Source: Arthrobacter sp. C2
Lineage (GTDB): Bacteria > Actinomycetota > Actinomycetes > Actinomycetales > Micrococcaceae
Assembly: GCA_024207135.1 (NCBI GenBank)
Contig: CP042428.1
Span: 3,410,001 to 3,474,000 of the forward strand
Direction: 5' to 3'
Length of the DNA stretch: 64,000 nucleotides
In this document: positions 37,296 to 45,079 of the stretch, piece by piece
How the letters are laid out: every line of letters starts with the position of its first letter
Position numbering within the stretch: position 1 is the stretch's first letter
Program-made: the position numbers and the translations under genes
The notes under the pieces: generated by a model
The model's input: the letters and a program-made list of their open reading frames with translations, nothing else
Database searches by the model: none
What the model was told of the DNA's origin: nothing

Positions 37296-38780
37296 ATGAG
37301 CAAGAACAGTTCCGCGCCCCACCTCGAACGTGGGCTCTCCAACCGCCACATCCAACTGATCGCGCTCGGCGGTGCCATCGGCACCGGCTTGTTCATGGGA
37401 TCCGGCAAGACCATTGCGGTGGCCGGGCCCTCGGTCATCTTCGTGTACATGATCATCGGCTTCATGCTCTTCTTCGTGATGCGCGCGATGGGCGAATTGC
37501 TGTTGAGCAACACCAACTACAAGAACTTCTCCGACTTCGCCGGGGACATTCTGGGCCCGTGGGCCGCCTTCTTCACGGGGTGGACCTACTGGTTCTGCTG
37601 GGTGGTCACCGGCATCGCGGACGTGGTGGCCATCTCCCACTACGTCGCGTTCTGGTGGAAGGACCTGCCGCTGTGGATCCCCGCCGTGGCCTGCATCCTG
37701 TTGCTCGTGGCCCTCAACCTGCCCAGCGTGAAGAACTTCGGCGAGACCGAGTTCTGGTTCGCCCTGGTCAAGATCGTCGCCATCGGCGCGCTGATCGTCG
37801 TCGGCCTGGTCATGGTCATTACCGGCTTCGAGAACAACGGGGCCACCGCCTCCTTCGCGAACCTCTGGAACGACGGCGGGATGTTCCCGACCGGCTTCAT
37901 GGGCTTCGTTGCCGGCTTCCAGATCGCCGTGTTCGCGTTCGTCGGCATCGAGCTGGTCGGTACGACCGCGGCCGAGACCAAGGACCCGGAGAAGACCCTG
38001 CCCAAGGCGATCAACTCCATTCCGATCCGCATCCTCTTCTTCTACGTCGGTGCCCTGGTCATCCTCATGGCCGTCCAGCCGTGGAAGCTGTTCAGTGCCG
38101 CGGAGTCCCCGTTCGTGGGCATGTTCGCCCTGGCCGGCCTGGCCGGCGCCGCAGGCATCGTGAACTTCGTGGTGCTCACCTCCGCGACCTCCAGTGCGAA
38201 CTCCGGCATCTACTCGACCTCCCGCATGATCCACGGCCTGGCCGAGGAGGGCGACGCCCCCAGGGGCTTTGCGAAGCTCTCCCGCACCAAGGTCCCGCGC
38301 AACGCGCTGCTGTTCTCCTGCATGTTCCTGCTCGCCGGCGTGGCGCTGCTTTACGCGGAGGGCGGCGTGGCCGAGGCGTTCACCCTGGTCACCACCATCT
38401 CGGCCCTGTGCTTCATGTTCGTCTGGTCGATCATCCTCATCAGCTACCTGGTCTACCGCAAGCGCCGCCCGCAGCTGCACGTGGCCAGCAAGTTCAAGAT
38501 GCCCGGCGGAACGTTCATGCCCTACGTGGTGCTGGCCTTCTTCGGCTTCATCCTCTGGGCACTGACCACGCAGGCTGACACCCTGGCCGCGCTGCTCTTT
38601 ACCCCGATCTGGTTCGTGGCACTGGGCATCGGCTACGCGATCCTGCGCTCCAAGCCCAAGCACGCCGAATTGCGGGCTTTGCACCAGGCCAAGGTCGCCC
38701 AGGAGCGCATGCTTGCGGCGTCGTTCAATGCCGGTGGCGCGGTGCTGGAGGCGGACGTGAAGGAGCCCGCCGCGAAGTAG
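37296..38780 (+). CDS. cycA: D-serine/D-alanine/glycine-type amino-acid transporter
   Basis: 494 residues from ATG 37296 (GGAAGG upstream). APC superfamily, AAT subfamily, 12 helices: LERGLSNRHIQLIALGGAIGTGLFMGSG, MRAMGELLLSNTNYKNFSDFAGD, FAFVGIELVGTTAAETKDPEKTLPKAIN. The length and motifs fit CycA. The tandem glycine riboswitch upstream supports glycine as a substrate or signal, though direction of control (import on or off) cannot be read from sequence. An 11-bp perfect hairpin follows the stop. Confidence 0.92.
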   Translation: MSKNSSAPHLERGLSNRHIQLIALGGAIGTGLFMGSGKTIAVAGPSVIFVYMIIGFMLFFVMRAMGELLLSNTNYKNFSDFAGDILGPWAAFFTGWTYWFCWVVTGIADVVAISHYVAFWWKDLPLWIPAVACILLLVALNLPSVKNFGETEFWFALVKIVAIGALIVVGLVMVITGFENNGATASFANLWNDGGMFPTGFMGFVAGFQIAVFAFVGIELVGTTAAETKDPEKTLPKAINSIPIRILFFYVGALVILMAVQPWKLFSAAESPFVGMFALAGLAGAAGIVNFVVLTSATSSANSGIYSTSRMIHGLAEEGDAPRGFAKLSRTKVPRNALLFSCMFLLAGVALLYAEGGVAEAFTLVTTISALCFMFVWSIILISYLVYRKRRPQLHVASKFKMPGGTFMPYVVLAFFGFILWALTTQADTLAALLFTPIWFVALGIGYAILRSKPKHAELRALHQAKVAQERMLAASFNAGGAVLEADVKEPAAK

Positions 38781-38798
38781 CGGTAGCATTCCGGTCCG

Positions 38799-38833
38799 CG
38801 CCGGGGCCGTTTCCCTTGGGGGCGGCCCCGGCG
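38799..38833. terminator. bidirectional hairpin terminator, cycA / membrane protein
   Basis: CGCCGGGGCCG pairs perfectly with CGGCCCCGGCG between two convergent stops. No strong T-run, so termination strength is uncertain. Confidence 0.55.
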
Positions 38834-39697
38834 TCATGCGGCCGCGTGCCGGCCCGTGCCGGTTTCCGGGGCGGGGACGGGGTTCCAGGTCCTTCGGGTC
38901 TCGAGGTACCAGAAGTACAGGAAGAGTGCGATTTCGTACCACTCGACGAAGAAGACCGCCTGCCTGACCCCGAGCGCGGCCAACACGGCCCATGCCACCA
39001 CGCCCAGCGCCATCAGGACCAGCAGCCCCGCATAGTGGCCAGCCCGCCCGCCGCTGGTGTCGGTGTCACCAAGCCTGCTGCTGCCCAGGTGGCTGGCGAT
39101 CGCGATGCCCATGCTGGCGAGCAGAAGCAGGGCTGCGGCAAGGTGGACGCCGACGAAGTCCTTGCCTTCGATCGTCCGCCACAGCAACAGCACCAGGAAC
39201 CCCGCCAGCAGCAGCGTGCCTGCCACGGCCAGCCAACGTGTTTCCGTGCGTTGCAGCAATGAGCGCGGCGACCAGCTGCGGGTCTTCCACTCCAGCCACC
39301 CGAATGCCAGCGCCACGACCAGCACCGCAACCACGGAGACCTGGATGGATTGGATGAGCTCCCGTGCCGCGGCGGGGTCCAGGGTGCCAAGGGTCTGGCC
39401 CAGCCCGGCGGGGACGAAGGCGACGAACATCGCGTAGAAGCCGGCGAGGTTCAGCGCCTGGTCCTCCAGCGGCGGTCCCTTGTAGACCACCAGCAGCACG
39501 CCGGTGGTCACCATCATCGCCACGAACAGGTTCCTGGCCGGGCCGATGTAGTAGGAGCTGATGGAGTCCCCGATGACCCCGGTCCACCAGGCGTACAGGG
39601 CGATGGCCACCAGGAGCAGCAGCGGAATGACCAGGAGCATCAGGCGCAGGTAGCGCAGTGTGTCCCGGCCCTGGTTCTCGTCGACAGGAGTGTGCAT
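38834..39697 (-). CDS. integral membrane protein of unknown function
   Basis: 287 residues, about eight hydrophobic segments (LMLLVIPLLLLVAIALYAWW, NLFVAMMVTTGVLLVVY, WLAVAGTLLLAGFLVLLLW and others). It has a conserved-looking SISSYYIGPARNLFVAMM motif near residue 48, reminiscent of DUF998-type proteins. No signal peptide or enzymatic motif. Its 5' 219 bases are duplicated at 40462-40680, where a second copy is truncated. Ancestrally it lay directly downstream of the flavin monooxygenase gene. Confidence 0.75.
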   Translation of the reverse strand: MHTPVDENQGRDTLRYLRLMLLVIPLLLLVAIALYAWWTGVIGDSISSYYIGPARNLFVAMMVTTGVLLVVYKGPPLEDQALNLAGFYAMFVAFVPAGLGQTLGTLDPAAARELIQSIQVSVVAVLVVALAFGWLEWKTRSWSPRSLLQRTETRWLAVAGTLLLAGFLVLLLWRTIEGKDFVGVHLAAALLLLASMGIAIASHLGSSRLGDTDTSGGRAGHYAGLLVLMALGVVAWAVLAALGVRQAVFFVEWYEIALFLYFWYLETRRTWNPVPAPETGTGRHAAA

Positions 39698-39877
39698 GCC
39701 TGATTGTGCAACAGCAAATACCCTGTTGGCTAGGGCGGGGACGCGCCGGCGCGGGGCAGTTCCGCCTCGGTCCCGCGCGCTGGCGGCGGGATCAGCGCCA
39801 GCCGAGCTGGGGCGCCACCTGGGTGAGGATCGCTTCGATCACGTGGGCGTTGTACTCGACGCCGAGCTGGTTCGGGA
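39479..39877. repeat. 399-bp direct repeat, copy A
   Basis: Aligns without gaps to 40462-40860 with about 36 mismatches by hand (roughly 91% identity). It spans the 5' part of the membrane-protein gene, the intergenic region and the last ~85 bases of the flavin monooxygenase gene. The edges are sharp: CTTGTAGACC at the left and TTCGGGA at the right in both copies. Confidence 0.9.
39792..39877 (-). pseudogene. 3' fragment of the flavin monooxygenase gene
   Basis: About 28 codons (PNQLGVEYNAHVIEAILTQV..) matching the C-terminus of the intact gene at 40775-41797, with a proper stop at 39792. The rest is missing; upstream sequence belongs to the foreign insert. Confidence 0.85.
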
Positions 39878-39901
39878 TGGTTCCCTAAATAAGCGGAGCG
39901 G

Positions 39902-40393
39902 CTACTGCCGCTTGCGAAGCTGCCGCATCTCCGACTTTGGAAATCCCAAGAACTTCAGCTCATCCCATCGCGTGGCGATTGTCCTCAAGCGCTGGGAGTT
40001 GATTGCCTCGGCATTGCTGGGGTCCTTCTGCTGGTAGGCGAAAGCACCGGTGACGAAGCTGACCGCGGCGGAGACAAGAGTAGAAACGAGCGCGCCCACC
40101 GTGATGTTCGAGCTATCGCGAATGATGTCCGAGATTCCAATCTTGCCATCCTGTAACAGCCAAAAGTATCCGAGTAGACAGGCCGCGGCGAATGCGACTA
40201 GCGCGATGACAGAGAAGATTGCTGCCAGGGTTGCGCGTTTTTTGCGACCCCCTCGCACCACCTTGCGGGATAGTTTCTCGGCCGCAGCGAGCTCCTCCGC
40301 GGGTTGCTGAAGGATTTCGACACTGGGATTATTGCCAACGATTTCCATGATGGTGGAATTGACTATGTCTCTACCTGCTGAGACGTCTCGCAT
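39902..40393 (-). CDS. small two-helix membrane protein, probably horizontally acquired
   Basis: 163 residues from ATG 40393 (GGGAG eight bases upstream). The cytoplasmic head begins MRDVSAGRDIVNSTI. Two hydrophobic helices follow (about 55-77, LAAIFSVIALVAFAAACLLGYF; about 95-117, ITVGALVSTLVSAAVSFVTGAF), then a polar tail. Base composition is lower in G+C than the surroundings (53% in the first 60 bases of the ORF, hand count). The VSAGRDI-type N-terminus is reminiscent of short motifs in prokaryotic conflict-system proteins with TRADD-N/effector-associated domains; this is a resemblance, not an assignment. It is flanked by the 399-bp direct repeats. Confidence 0.7.
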   Translation of the reverse strand: MRDVSAGRDIVNSTIMEIVGNNPSVEILQQPAEELAAAEKLSRKVVRGGRKKRATLAAIFSVIALVAFAAACLLGYFWLLQDGKIGISDIIRDSSNITVGALVSTLVSAAVSFVTGAFAYQQKDPSNAEAINSQRLRTIATRWDELKFLGFPKSEMRQLRKRQ

Positions 40394-40431
40394 TCTGCTC
40401 CCGTGTGTCGTCGCGTTCGGAGGAAATCAGT

Positions 40432-40680
40432 CTATCTAGCCGTGGATTCTAGCGCCAGACTCTTGTAGACCACCAGCAGCACGCCGGTGGACACCATCAT
40501 CGCCACGAACAGGTTCCTGGCCGGGCCGAGATAGTAGGAGCTGATGGATTCCCAGATACGCCCGGTCCAACAGGCGTACCAGGCGATGGCCACCAGGAGC
40601 AGCAGGGGAATGACCAGGAGCATCAGGCGCAGGTAGCGCAGCGTGTCCCGGTCCTGGTTCTCGTCCATGGGCGTGTGCAT
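40432..40680 (-). pseudogene. truncated second copy of the membrane-protein gene
   Basis: The 82-codon reading frame repeats the first 73 residues of the gene at 38834-39697 with several substitutions (MHTPMDENQDRDTLRYL), then diverges after VVYK and stops at 40432. Only about two of eight helices remain, so it is probably non-functional. Confidence 0.8.
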
Positions 40681-40860
40681 GCCTGATTATGCATCAGCAA
40701 ATGCACTGTTGGCTAGGGCGGGGATGCGCCGGCGCGTGGGGATGCCGGCTCGGCCCCGCGCGCCGGCGGCGGGATCAGCGCCAGCCCAGTAGTGGCGCCA
40801 CGTGGGTGAGGATCGCTTCGATCACGTGGGCGTTGTACTCGACGCCGAGCTGGTTCGGGA
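40462..40860. repeat. 399-bp direct repeat, copy B
   Basis: Partner of 39479-39877, 983 bases apart. It contains the truncated membrane-protein gene, the intergenic region and the true 3' end of the flavin monooxygenase gene. Confidence 0.9.
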
Positions 40861-41797
40861 CCGTGAGCAGCAGGGTGTCCGCTGCGGCAATCGCCTCGTC
40901 CTGGGCCAGTTTCTTGGCCAGCTCGTCGGGTTCCCCGGCGTAGGACTTGCCGAAGACCGCGCGCGTCTTCGCATCGATGTTGCCGATCTGGTCGGAACTG
41001 TGGCGGTCGCGTCCGAAGTACTGCCAGTCCCGCTCTTCCGTCAGCGCGAAGATGCTGCGGCTGACCGAGACCCGCGGCTCGCGCTGGTGGCCGGCTTCCT
41101 TCCACGCTTGGCGGTAGAGCTCGATCTGCTCGGCCTGCTGGACGTGGAAGGGCTTGCCGGATTCGTCGTCCTTGAGTGTGGAGCTTTGCAGGTTCATGCC
41201 CAGCTTCGCGGCCCACACGGCCGTCGCATTGGAGCCGGAGCCCCACCAGATGCGTTCGCGCAGGCCCACCGAATGCGGTTCCACGCGCAGCAGACCTGGA
41301 GGGTTGGGGAACATCGGGTTCGGGCTCGGTTCCGCGAAGCCCTCGCCCGTGAGCACCTCGAGCAGGCGTTCGGTGTGCCGCCGGCCCATGTCCGCGTCGG
41401 ACTCGCCGTCGGCGGGGGAGAAGCCGAAGTGGCGCCACCCGTCGATGACCTGCTCGGGCGAACCACGGCTAATGCCCAGCTGCAGCCGTCCGCCCGAGAT
41501 CAGGTCGGCGGCGCCGGCATCCTCCGCCATGTAAAGCGGGTTCTCGTAGCGCATGTCGATCACCCCGGTGCCGATCTCGATGCGGCTGGTCCGCGCCCCG
41601 ATCGCGGCGAGCAGGGGAAACGGGGACGCGTGCTGCGCGGCGAAGTGGTGGACGCGGAAGTAGGCGCCGTCCGCGCCGAGCTCCTCGGCCGCCACCGCGA
41701 GGTCGATGGCCTGCAGCAGCGCGTCGGACGCATTTCGCGTGGCCGAGGACGGGTGGTCGGTCCAGTGGCCGAATGACAAAAATCCGATGTTCTTCAC
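40775..41797 (-). CDS. LLM-class flavin-dependent monooxygenase
   Basis: 340 residues from GTG 41797, giving the family-typical opening MKNIGFLSFGHW. Bacterial-luciferase-like TIM barrel: EELGADGAYFRVHHF, SRIEIGTGVIDMRYENPLYMAEDAGAADLISGGRLQLGISRGS, ERIWWGSGSNATAVWAAKLGMN. It uses reduced flavin (FMNH2 or F420H2) to oxidise an unknown substrate. It lies 45 bases downstream of the cysteine-synthase-like gene, same strand, possibly in one transcript. Its last ~85 bases are duplicated at 39792-39877. Confidence 0.9.
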   Translation of the reverse strand: MKNIGFLSFGHWTDHPSSATRNASDALLQAIDLAVAAEELGADGAYFRVHHFAAQHASPFPLLAAIGARTSRIEIGTGVIDMRYENPLYMAEDAGAADLISGGRLQLGISRGSPEQVIDGWRHFGFSPADGESDADMGRRHTERLLEVLTGEGFAEPSPNPMFPNPPGLLRVEPHSVGLRERIWWGSGSNATAVWAAKLGMNLQSSTLKDDESGKPFHVQQAEQIELYRQAWKEAGHQREPRVSVSRSIFALTEERDWQYFGRDRHSSDQIGNIDAKTRAVFGKSYAGEPDELAKKLAQDEAIAAADTLLLTVPNQLGVEYNAHVIEAILTHVAPLLGWR

Positions 41798-41842
41798 AAC
41801 GGTGGCCAACGCGCCGGGGGCGGATCGTATTCCACCCGGGGT

Positions 41843-42802
41843 CTACAGGGCGGCTCCGGGTTCAAAGAGGTCGCCGGCCAGGTATTTCAGTCCGGTGTCG
41901 CAGGTGACGGTCGCAACGGTGTGCCCTGGCCCAAGCTCCGCGGCGAGCCGGAGGGCGCCGGCGATATTCAGGGCGCTTGACGTGCCCGCGAAGATGCCCT
42001 CCCTGCGGGCGAGCGGCAGTGCCAAGCTCCTGGCGTCTTCCTCATCGATGGCAAGCACCCGGTCGTAGAGGCCGCGGGCGAGCAACGGCGGGACGATGCC
42101 CGTCGCAATGCCTTCAACATGGTGGGGTCCGGCGTGCCCGGCGCTGAGCATCGGGGACGCCGTGGGTTCCAGGGCGGTGATGGTGGCATCCGGGGCGTGC
42201 ACTTTCAGAGTTCGGGAAACCCCCGCCAACAGGCCCGCGGTGCCGACCGCGGCGCAAAACGCGTCCACGGCCACCCCGTCGTGGCGCGTCTGCCGCAGCA
42301 GCTCCAGCGCGAGCTCGTCGTAGCCGGCCAGGGCGTCCGTGTTGTGGAATTGGTCGGTCCAGTAGGCGTTTTCGTCGATCACGATGCGCTTCAGGACCTC
42401 GCGCATGCGGTCGAACAGTTCCGGGGTGATCAGGCCGTTGTCGCTGGGCACGACCACCACCTCGGCGCCGAACGCGCGCATGGTGCGCAGCTTCTCCTGC
42501 GAAAAGGTGTCCGAGCTGACGATGGTGCACGGGTAGCCCTTGACCGCGCACACGTAGGCCAGGGAAGAGCCGGTGCTGCCGCCGGAATATTCCACGACCC
42601 GTTGTCCCGGTCTGAGGTCCCCGCGCCGCTCGGCTTCCGAAATGATCGCCAGGGCCATGCGGTCCTTGTAGCTGCCGGTCGGGTTCCCGGCCTCGATCTT
42701 GACAATCACCTCGGCGGATCCGGGTGGCACGAGGTGCTGCAGCCGCACCACCGGGGTGTTGCCGATGGTGGCCAGGGTGGAGCTGGAGATCCCGGTGCTC
42801 AT
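41843..42802 (-). CDS. PLP-dependent cysteine-synthase-family enzyme
   Basis: 319 residues of fold-type II: ATIGNTPVVRLQHL, the PLP lysine in NPTGSYKDRMAL, the substrate loop EYSGGSTGSSLAYV, the phosphate-binding glycines in AAVGTAGLLAGVSRTLK, and GIFAGTSSALNIAGAL. It departs from housekeeping CysK in the substrate loop (GGSTGSS rather than TSGNTG), so another beta-replacement or lyase reaction is likely. It overlaps the ketopantoate-reductase-like gene by four bases (ATGA). Confidence 0.88.
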   Translation of the reverse strand: MSTGISSSTLATIGNTPVVRLQHLVPPGSAEVIVKIEAGNPTGSYKDRMALAIISEAERRGDLRPGQRVVEYSGGSTGSSLAYVCAVKGYPCTIVSSDTFSQEKLRTMRAFGAEVVVVPSDNGLITPELFDRMREVLKRIVIDENAYWTDQFHNTDALAGYDELALELLRQTRHDGVAVDAFCAAVGTAGLLAGVSRTLKVHAPDATITALEPTASPMLSAGHAGPHHVEGIATGIVPPLLARGLYDRVLAIDEEDARSLALPLARREGIFAGTSSALNIAGALRLAAELGPGHTVATVTCDTGLKYLAGDLFEPGAAL

Positions 42803-43740
42803 GCCGAAGCCTCCTGCGCCGAGGCATGGGCCCGGGCCGCTGCCCGGTGATGCGTGCGCAGCTGGAGCAGGGCCGCATCCAGCAGCGGCGCGGAGACACC
42901 GAGGGTACTGGCGCGGGCGGCGAGGTCGCCCAGGATGTGCTCGGCCTCAAGCGGATCGCCATGCTCCAGGTCCCGATAGAGCGACGAGGTGAAGCCGGAA
43001 CCCGGTTCGGTGAGCAACGCCAGCGACTGGGCGTGGCCCGGCCCGCTGACCGGATGGCCGGAGGCGGCGGCGACCTGCTCGCATTCGTCGATGGCGTCCA
43101 ATATCGACGTTTCGCCTCCGGCGGCCAGGATGTCGCCAACGGTTCCGCGGAACAGGCACGTGATCACGCCGGCAGCGGCGATGAACACCCACTTCTCCCA
43201 GAGCCTGGCGGTGATGTCGTCAGCGACCTGCAGGCCGATCCCGGCCGTGTCGAGGGCCCGGACGATCTGCTCCGGGACGGTGCCGCCGCGGGGGTCCCCG
43301 ATCGACAGGGTGCTCAGTTCGGTCATCTGCACGACGGTTGAATCCTCGTCGAGAGTCGCCACGATCTTCACCAGGCCCCCGAGCACCTGGCCCGGGAACG
43401 CATCTTCCAAGGCCTCCAGGTGGGCCATTCCGTTGAGCAGCGGCAGGAGGCGGGTGCCCGGCCCGACCGCGGGTTTCAGCGCGGGGATGACCGCGGGCAA
43501 TGCAGGTGCCTTGACGGCGAGCACGACGAGGTCGAAGGGCGCACTGTCGGCCAGGTCGGTCACGGCGCGCACGCGGTGCCTGGTGGCGGTATCCGGGGCG
43601 CGGAAGCGAAGCCCGTTTTCACGGAGCTCGGCGGCGCGTCGCTCGCGGACGAGGAACGTCACGTCTTGTCCGGCGTCGAGCAGTCGCGCCCCGAGGGCAC
43701 CGCCCGTCGCGCCGGCTCCGACGATGAGTATGCGGGTCAT
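42799..43740 (-). CDS. ketopantoate reductase (ApbA/PanE)-family dehydrogenase
   Basis: 313 residues from ATG 43740 (AAAGGAA upstream). The NAD(P)H fold is RILIVGAGATGGALGARLLDAG; LLPLLNGMAHLEAL and the catalytic-lysine region KWVFIAAAGVITCL match the ApbA N- and C-domains (TSSLYRDLEHGDPLEAEHILGDL). It may reduce a 2-oxo acid other than ketopantoate, because its neighbours are a PLP enzyme (overlapping stop/start) and a LysE exporter, not panBC. Confidence 0.88.
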   Translation of the reverse strand: MTRILIVGAGATGGALGARLLDAGQDVTFLVRERRAAELRENGLRFRAPDTATRHRVRAVTDLADSAPFDLVVLAVKAPALPAVIPALKPAVGPGTRLLPLLNGMAHLEALEDAFPGQVLGGLVKIVATLDEDSTVVQMTELSTLSIGDPRGGTVPEQIVRALDTAGIGLQVADDITARLWEKWVFIAAAGVITCLFRGTVGDILAAGGETSILDAIDECEQVAAASGHPVSGPGHAQSLALLTEPGSGFTSSLYRDLEHGDPLEAEHILGDLAARASTLGVSAPLLDAALLQLRTHHRAAARAHASAQEASA

Positions 43741-43823
43741 GGTGGCCTTGTTCCTTTCGCGGGACCGGGAGGGACCCGGTCCGCCCTTGTCGAATGATGC
43801 GGCATGAGGTGTGGCTGGCAGTC

Positions 43824-44459
43824 TCACGAACCGATTCCGGCCAGGTCGGTCATGGTGGTCGCGAGCAGTCCCGCGCCGATGGCCAGCAACACCACGCCGC
43901 CGAGCAGCGTGACGACGCGATCCGCGGTCGGCGACCGGTGGAAGCCGAAGATGCGCACCAGGGCGATGGCCGCGGACCACCACAATCCGGCGCCGATGAC
44001 AACGCTCGCGCACAGCACGAGTGTACGCAGATCCGCGTCGTCGCCGCGCCCGATGAACTGGGGCAGGACCGCGGCGAAGAACAGCAGCGCCTTCGGATTC
44101 GTGGCATTTGTGGCGAATCCGCGGGCATACCCGCCCCTTGTTGCGGGTTTCGCGGCGGACGGGGCCCGGGCATCCGCCCGGCGGGAGCGGAGCATCGCCG
44201 TCCCCATCCACAGCAGCACGCCGGCACCGAGCAGCTGCACGAGACTCAGCGCACCGGGCTTGGCCGCCAGCAGGGCGGTCGCCCCGGCGACGGCGAGCAC
44301 CGCGTGCAGCGCCAGTCCGGTGACGACGCCCGCCGCCGTCGAGGCGCCCTCCCGCACACCGCGGGTCGCCGACTGCACCACGAGAACGAGGTCGGGGCCC
44401 GGCACGGCCAGGGCCACCAGCAGCGCGAGAATGAACGTCATCCAGGTTTCCACGCCCAT
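43824..44459 (-). CDS. LysE/RhtB-family amino-acid exporter
   Basis: 211 residues from ATG 44459 (GGGAGG upstream), six helices. Motifs MTFILALLVALAVPGPDLVLVVQSATRGVREG and FATNATNPKALLFFAAVLPQF are standard for LysE/RhtB exporters. It is transcribed divergently from an Lrp-type regulator 63 bases away, the classic exporter-regulator pairing. Downstream genes on the same strand may supply or remove the exported amino acid. Confidence 0.92.
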   Translation of the reverse strand: MGVETWMTFILALLVALAVPGPDLVLVVQSATRGVREGASTAAGVVTGLALHAVLAVAGATALLAAKPGALSLVQLLGAGVLLWMGTAMLRSRRADARAPSAAKPATRGGYARGFATNATNPKALLFFAAVLPQFIGRGDDADLRTLVLCASVVIGAGLWWSAAIALVRIFGFHRSPTADRVVTLLGGVVLLAIGAGLLATTMTDLAGIGS

Positions 44460-44510
44460 GAGCACCTCCCTGTCATCGAGCAATGAACCCACTGTAAACA
44501 GGTGATTCGC

Positions 44511-44522
44511 TAGACTCGGGCC
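44511..44522 (+). promoter_or_regulatory. -10 box directly before the Lrp-type gene
   Basis: TAGACT followed by six bases (CGGGCC) and the ATG, consistent with a leaderless transcript. The same TAGACTCGGG..ATG arrangement occurs at 50758-50770. Confidence 0.6.
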
Positions 44523-45035
44523 ATGGACGAATTGACGAGGAAATTGAATCGGATCCCCGAACTTGATGCGGTTGATTGGGCAATCCTCGAATTGCTGCAG
44601 GTTGATGCGACCATGCCGAACAAGGACATCGCGGCCCGGGTCGGTGTGGCTCCGAGCACCGCCCTGGAGCGGATCCGGCGCATGCGGCGCAATGGCACCA
44701 TCGTCGCCACCCGGGCCCACGTGCTCCCGAGCCTGCTCGGGCGGGGAGAGCAGGCGTTCCTGGGCATCCAGATCCGTCCGCATGCCCGCGACACGGCCAA
44801 CGACTTCGTCCAGAAAGCCCTCGCGCTGCCCGAGACCCTTGCGCTGTACAACGTCAGCGGTTCCGAGGATTACCTGCTCCACGTCGCGGTGGCCAACAGC
44901 ACCGAACTACAGAACCTCATCATCGACAAGATCCTCGCCCTGCCCCAGGTCGCGCATTGCCGAACCCAACTCATCTTCGGTGAGCCGTGGGTTGCCCCGT
45001 TGCGCCGCCGCCCGGCACGGGCGACGGAGGACTGA
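44523..45035 (+). CDS. Lrp/AsnC-family regulator
   Basis: 170 residues. The N-terminal HTH is AVDWAILELLQVDATMPNKDIAARVGVAPSTALERIRRMR; the C-terminal RAM domain is AFLGIQIRPHARDTANDFV ... LYNVSGSEDYLLHVAVANSTELQNLI. It probably controls the divergent LysE gene in response to an amino acid. Start chosen at ATG 44523, where a TAGACT -10 box ends six bases upstream. Confidence 0.92.
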   Translation: MDELTRKLNRIPELDAVDWAILELLQVDATMPNKDIAARVGVAPSTALERIRRMRRNGTIVATRAHVLPSLLGRGEQAFLGIQIRPHARDTANDFVQKALALPETLALYNVSGSEDYLLHVAVANSTELQNLIIDKILALPQVAHCRTQLIFGEPWVAPLRRRPARATED

Positions 45036-45079
45036 AGGGGAGGGCCTGCCGGCACAAATGCGGTGCGCCCCGCGGGGGC

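Noticed and set aside
36762-38993. 743-codon minus-strand ORF over the riboswitch and cycA
   Set aside because: His/Asp/Gly-rich antisense shadow of a transporter gene; it also runs through both glycine aptamers.
39479-40860. Direct repeats as the ends of a transposon or an att site pair
   Set aside because: They are coding sequence of resident genes, differ at about 9% of positions and have no inverted-repeat ends, integrase or transposase between them.
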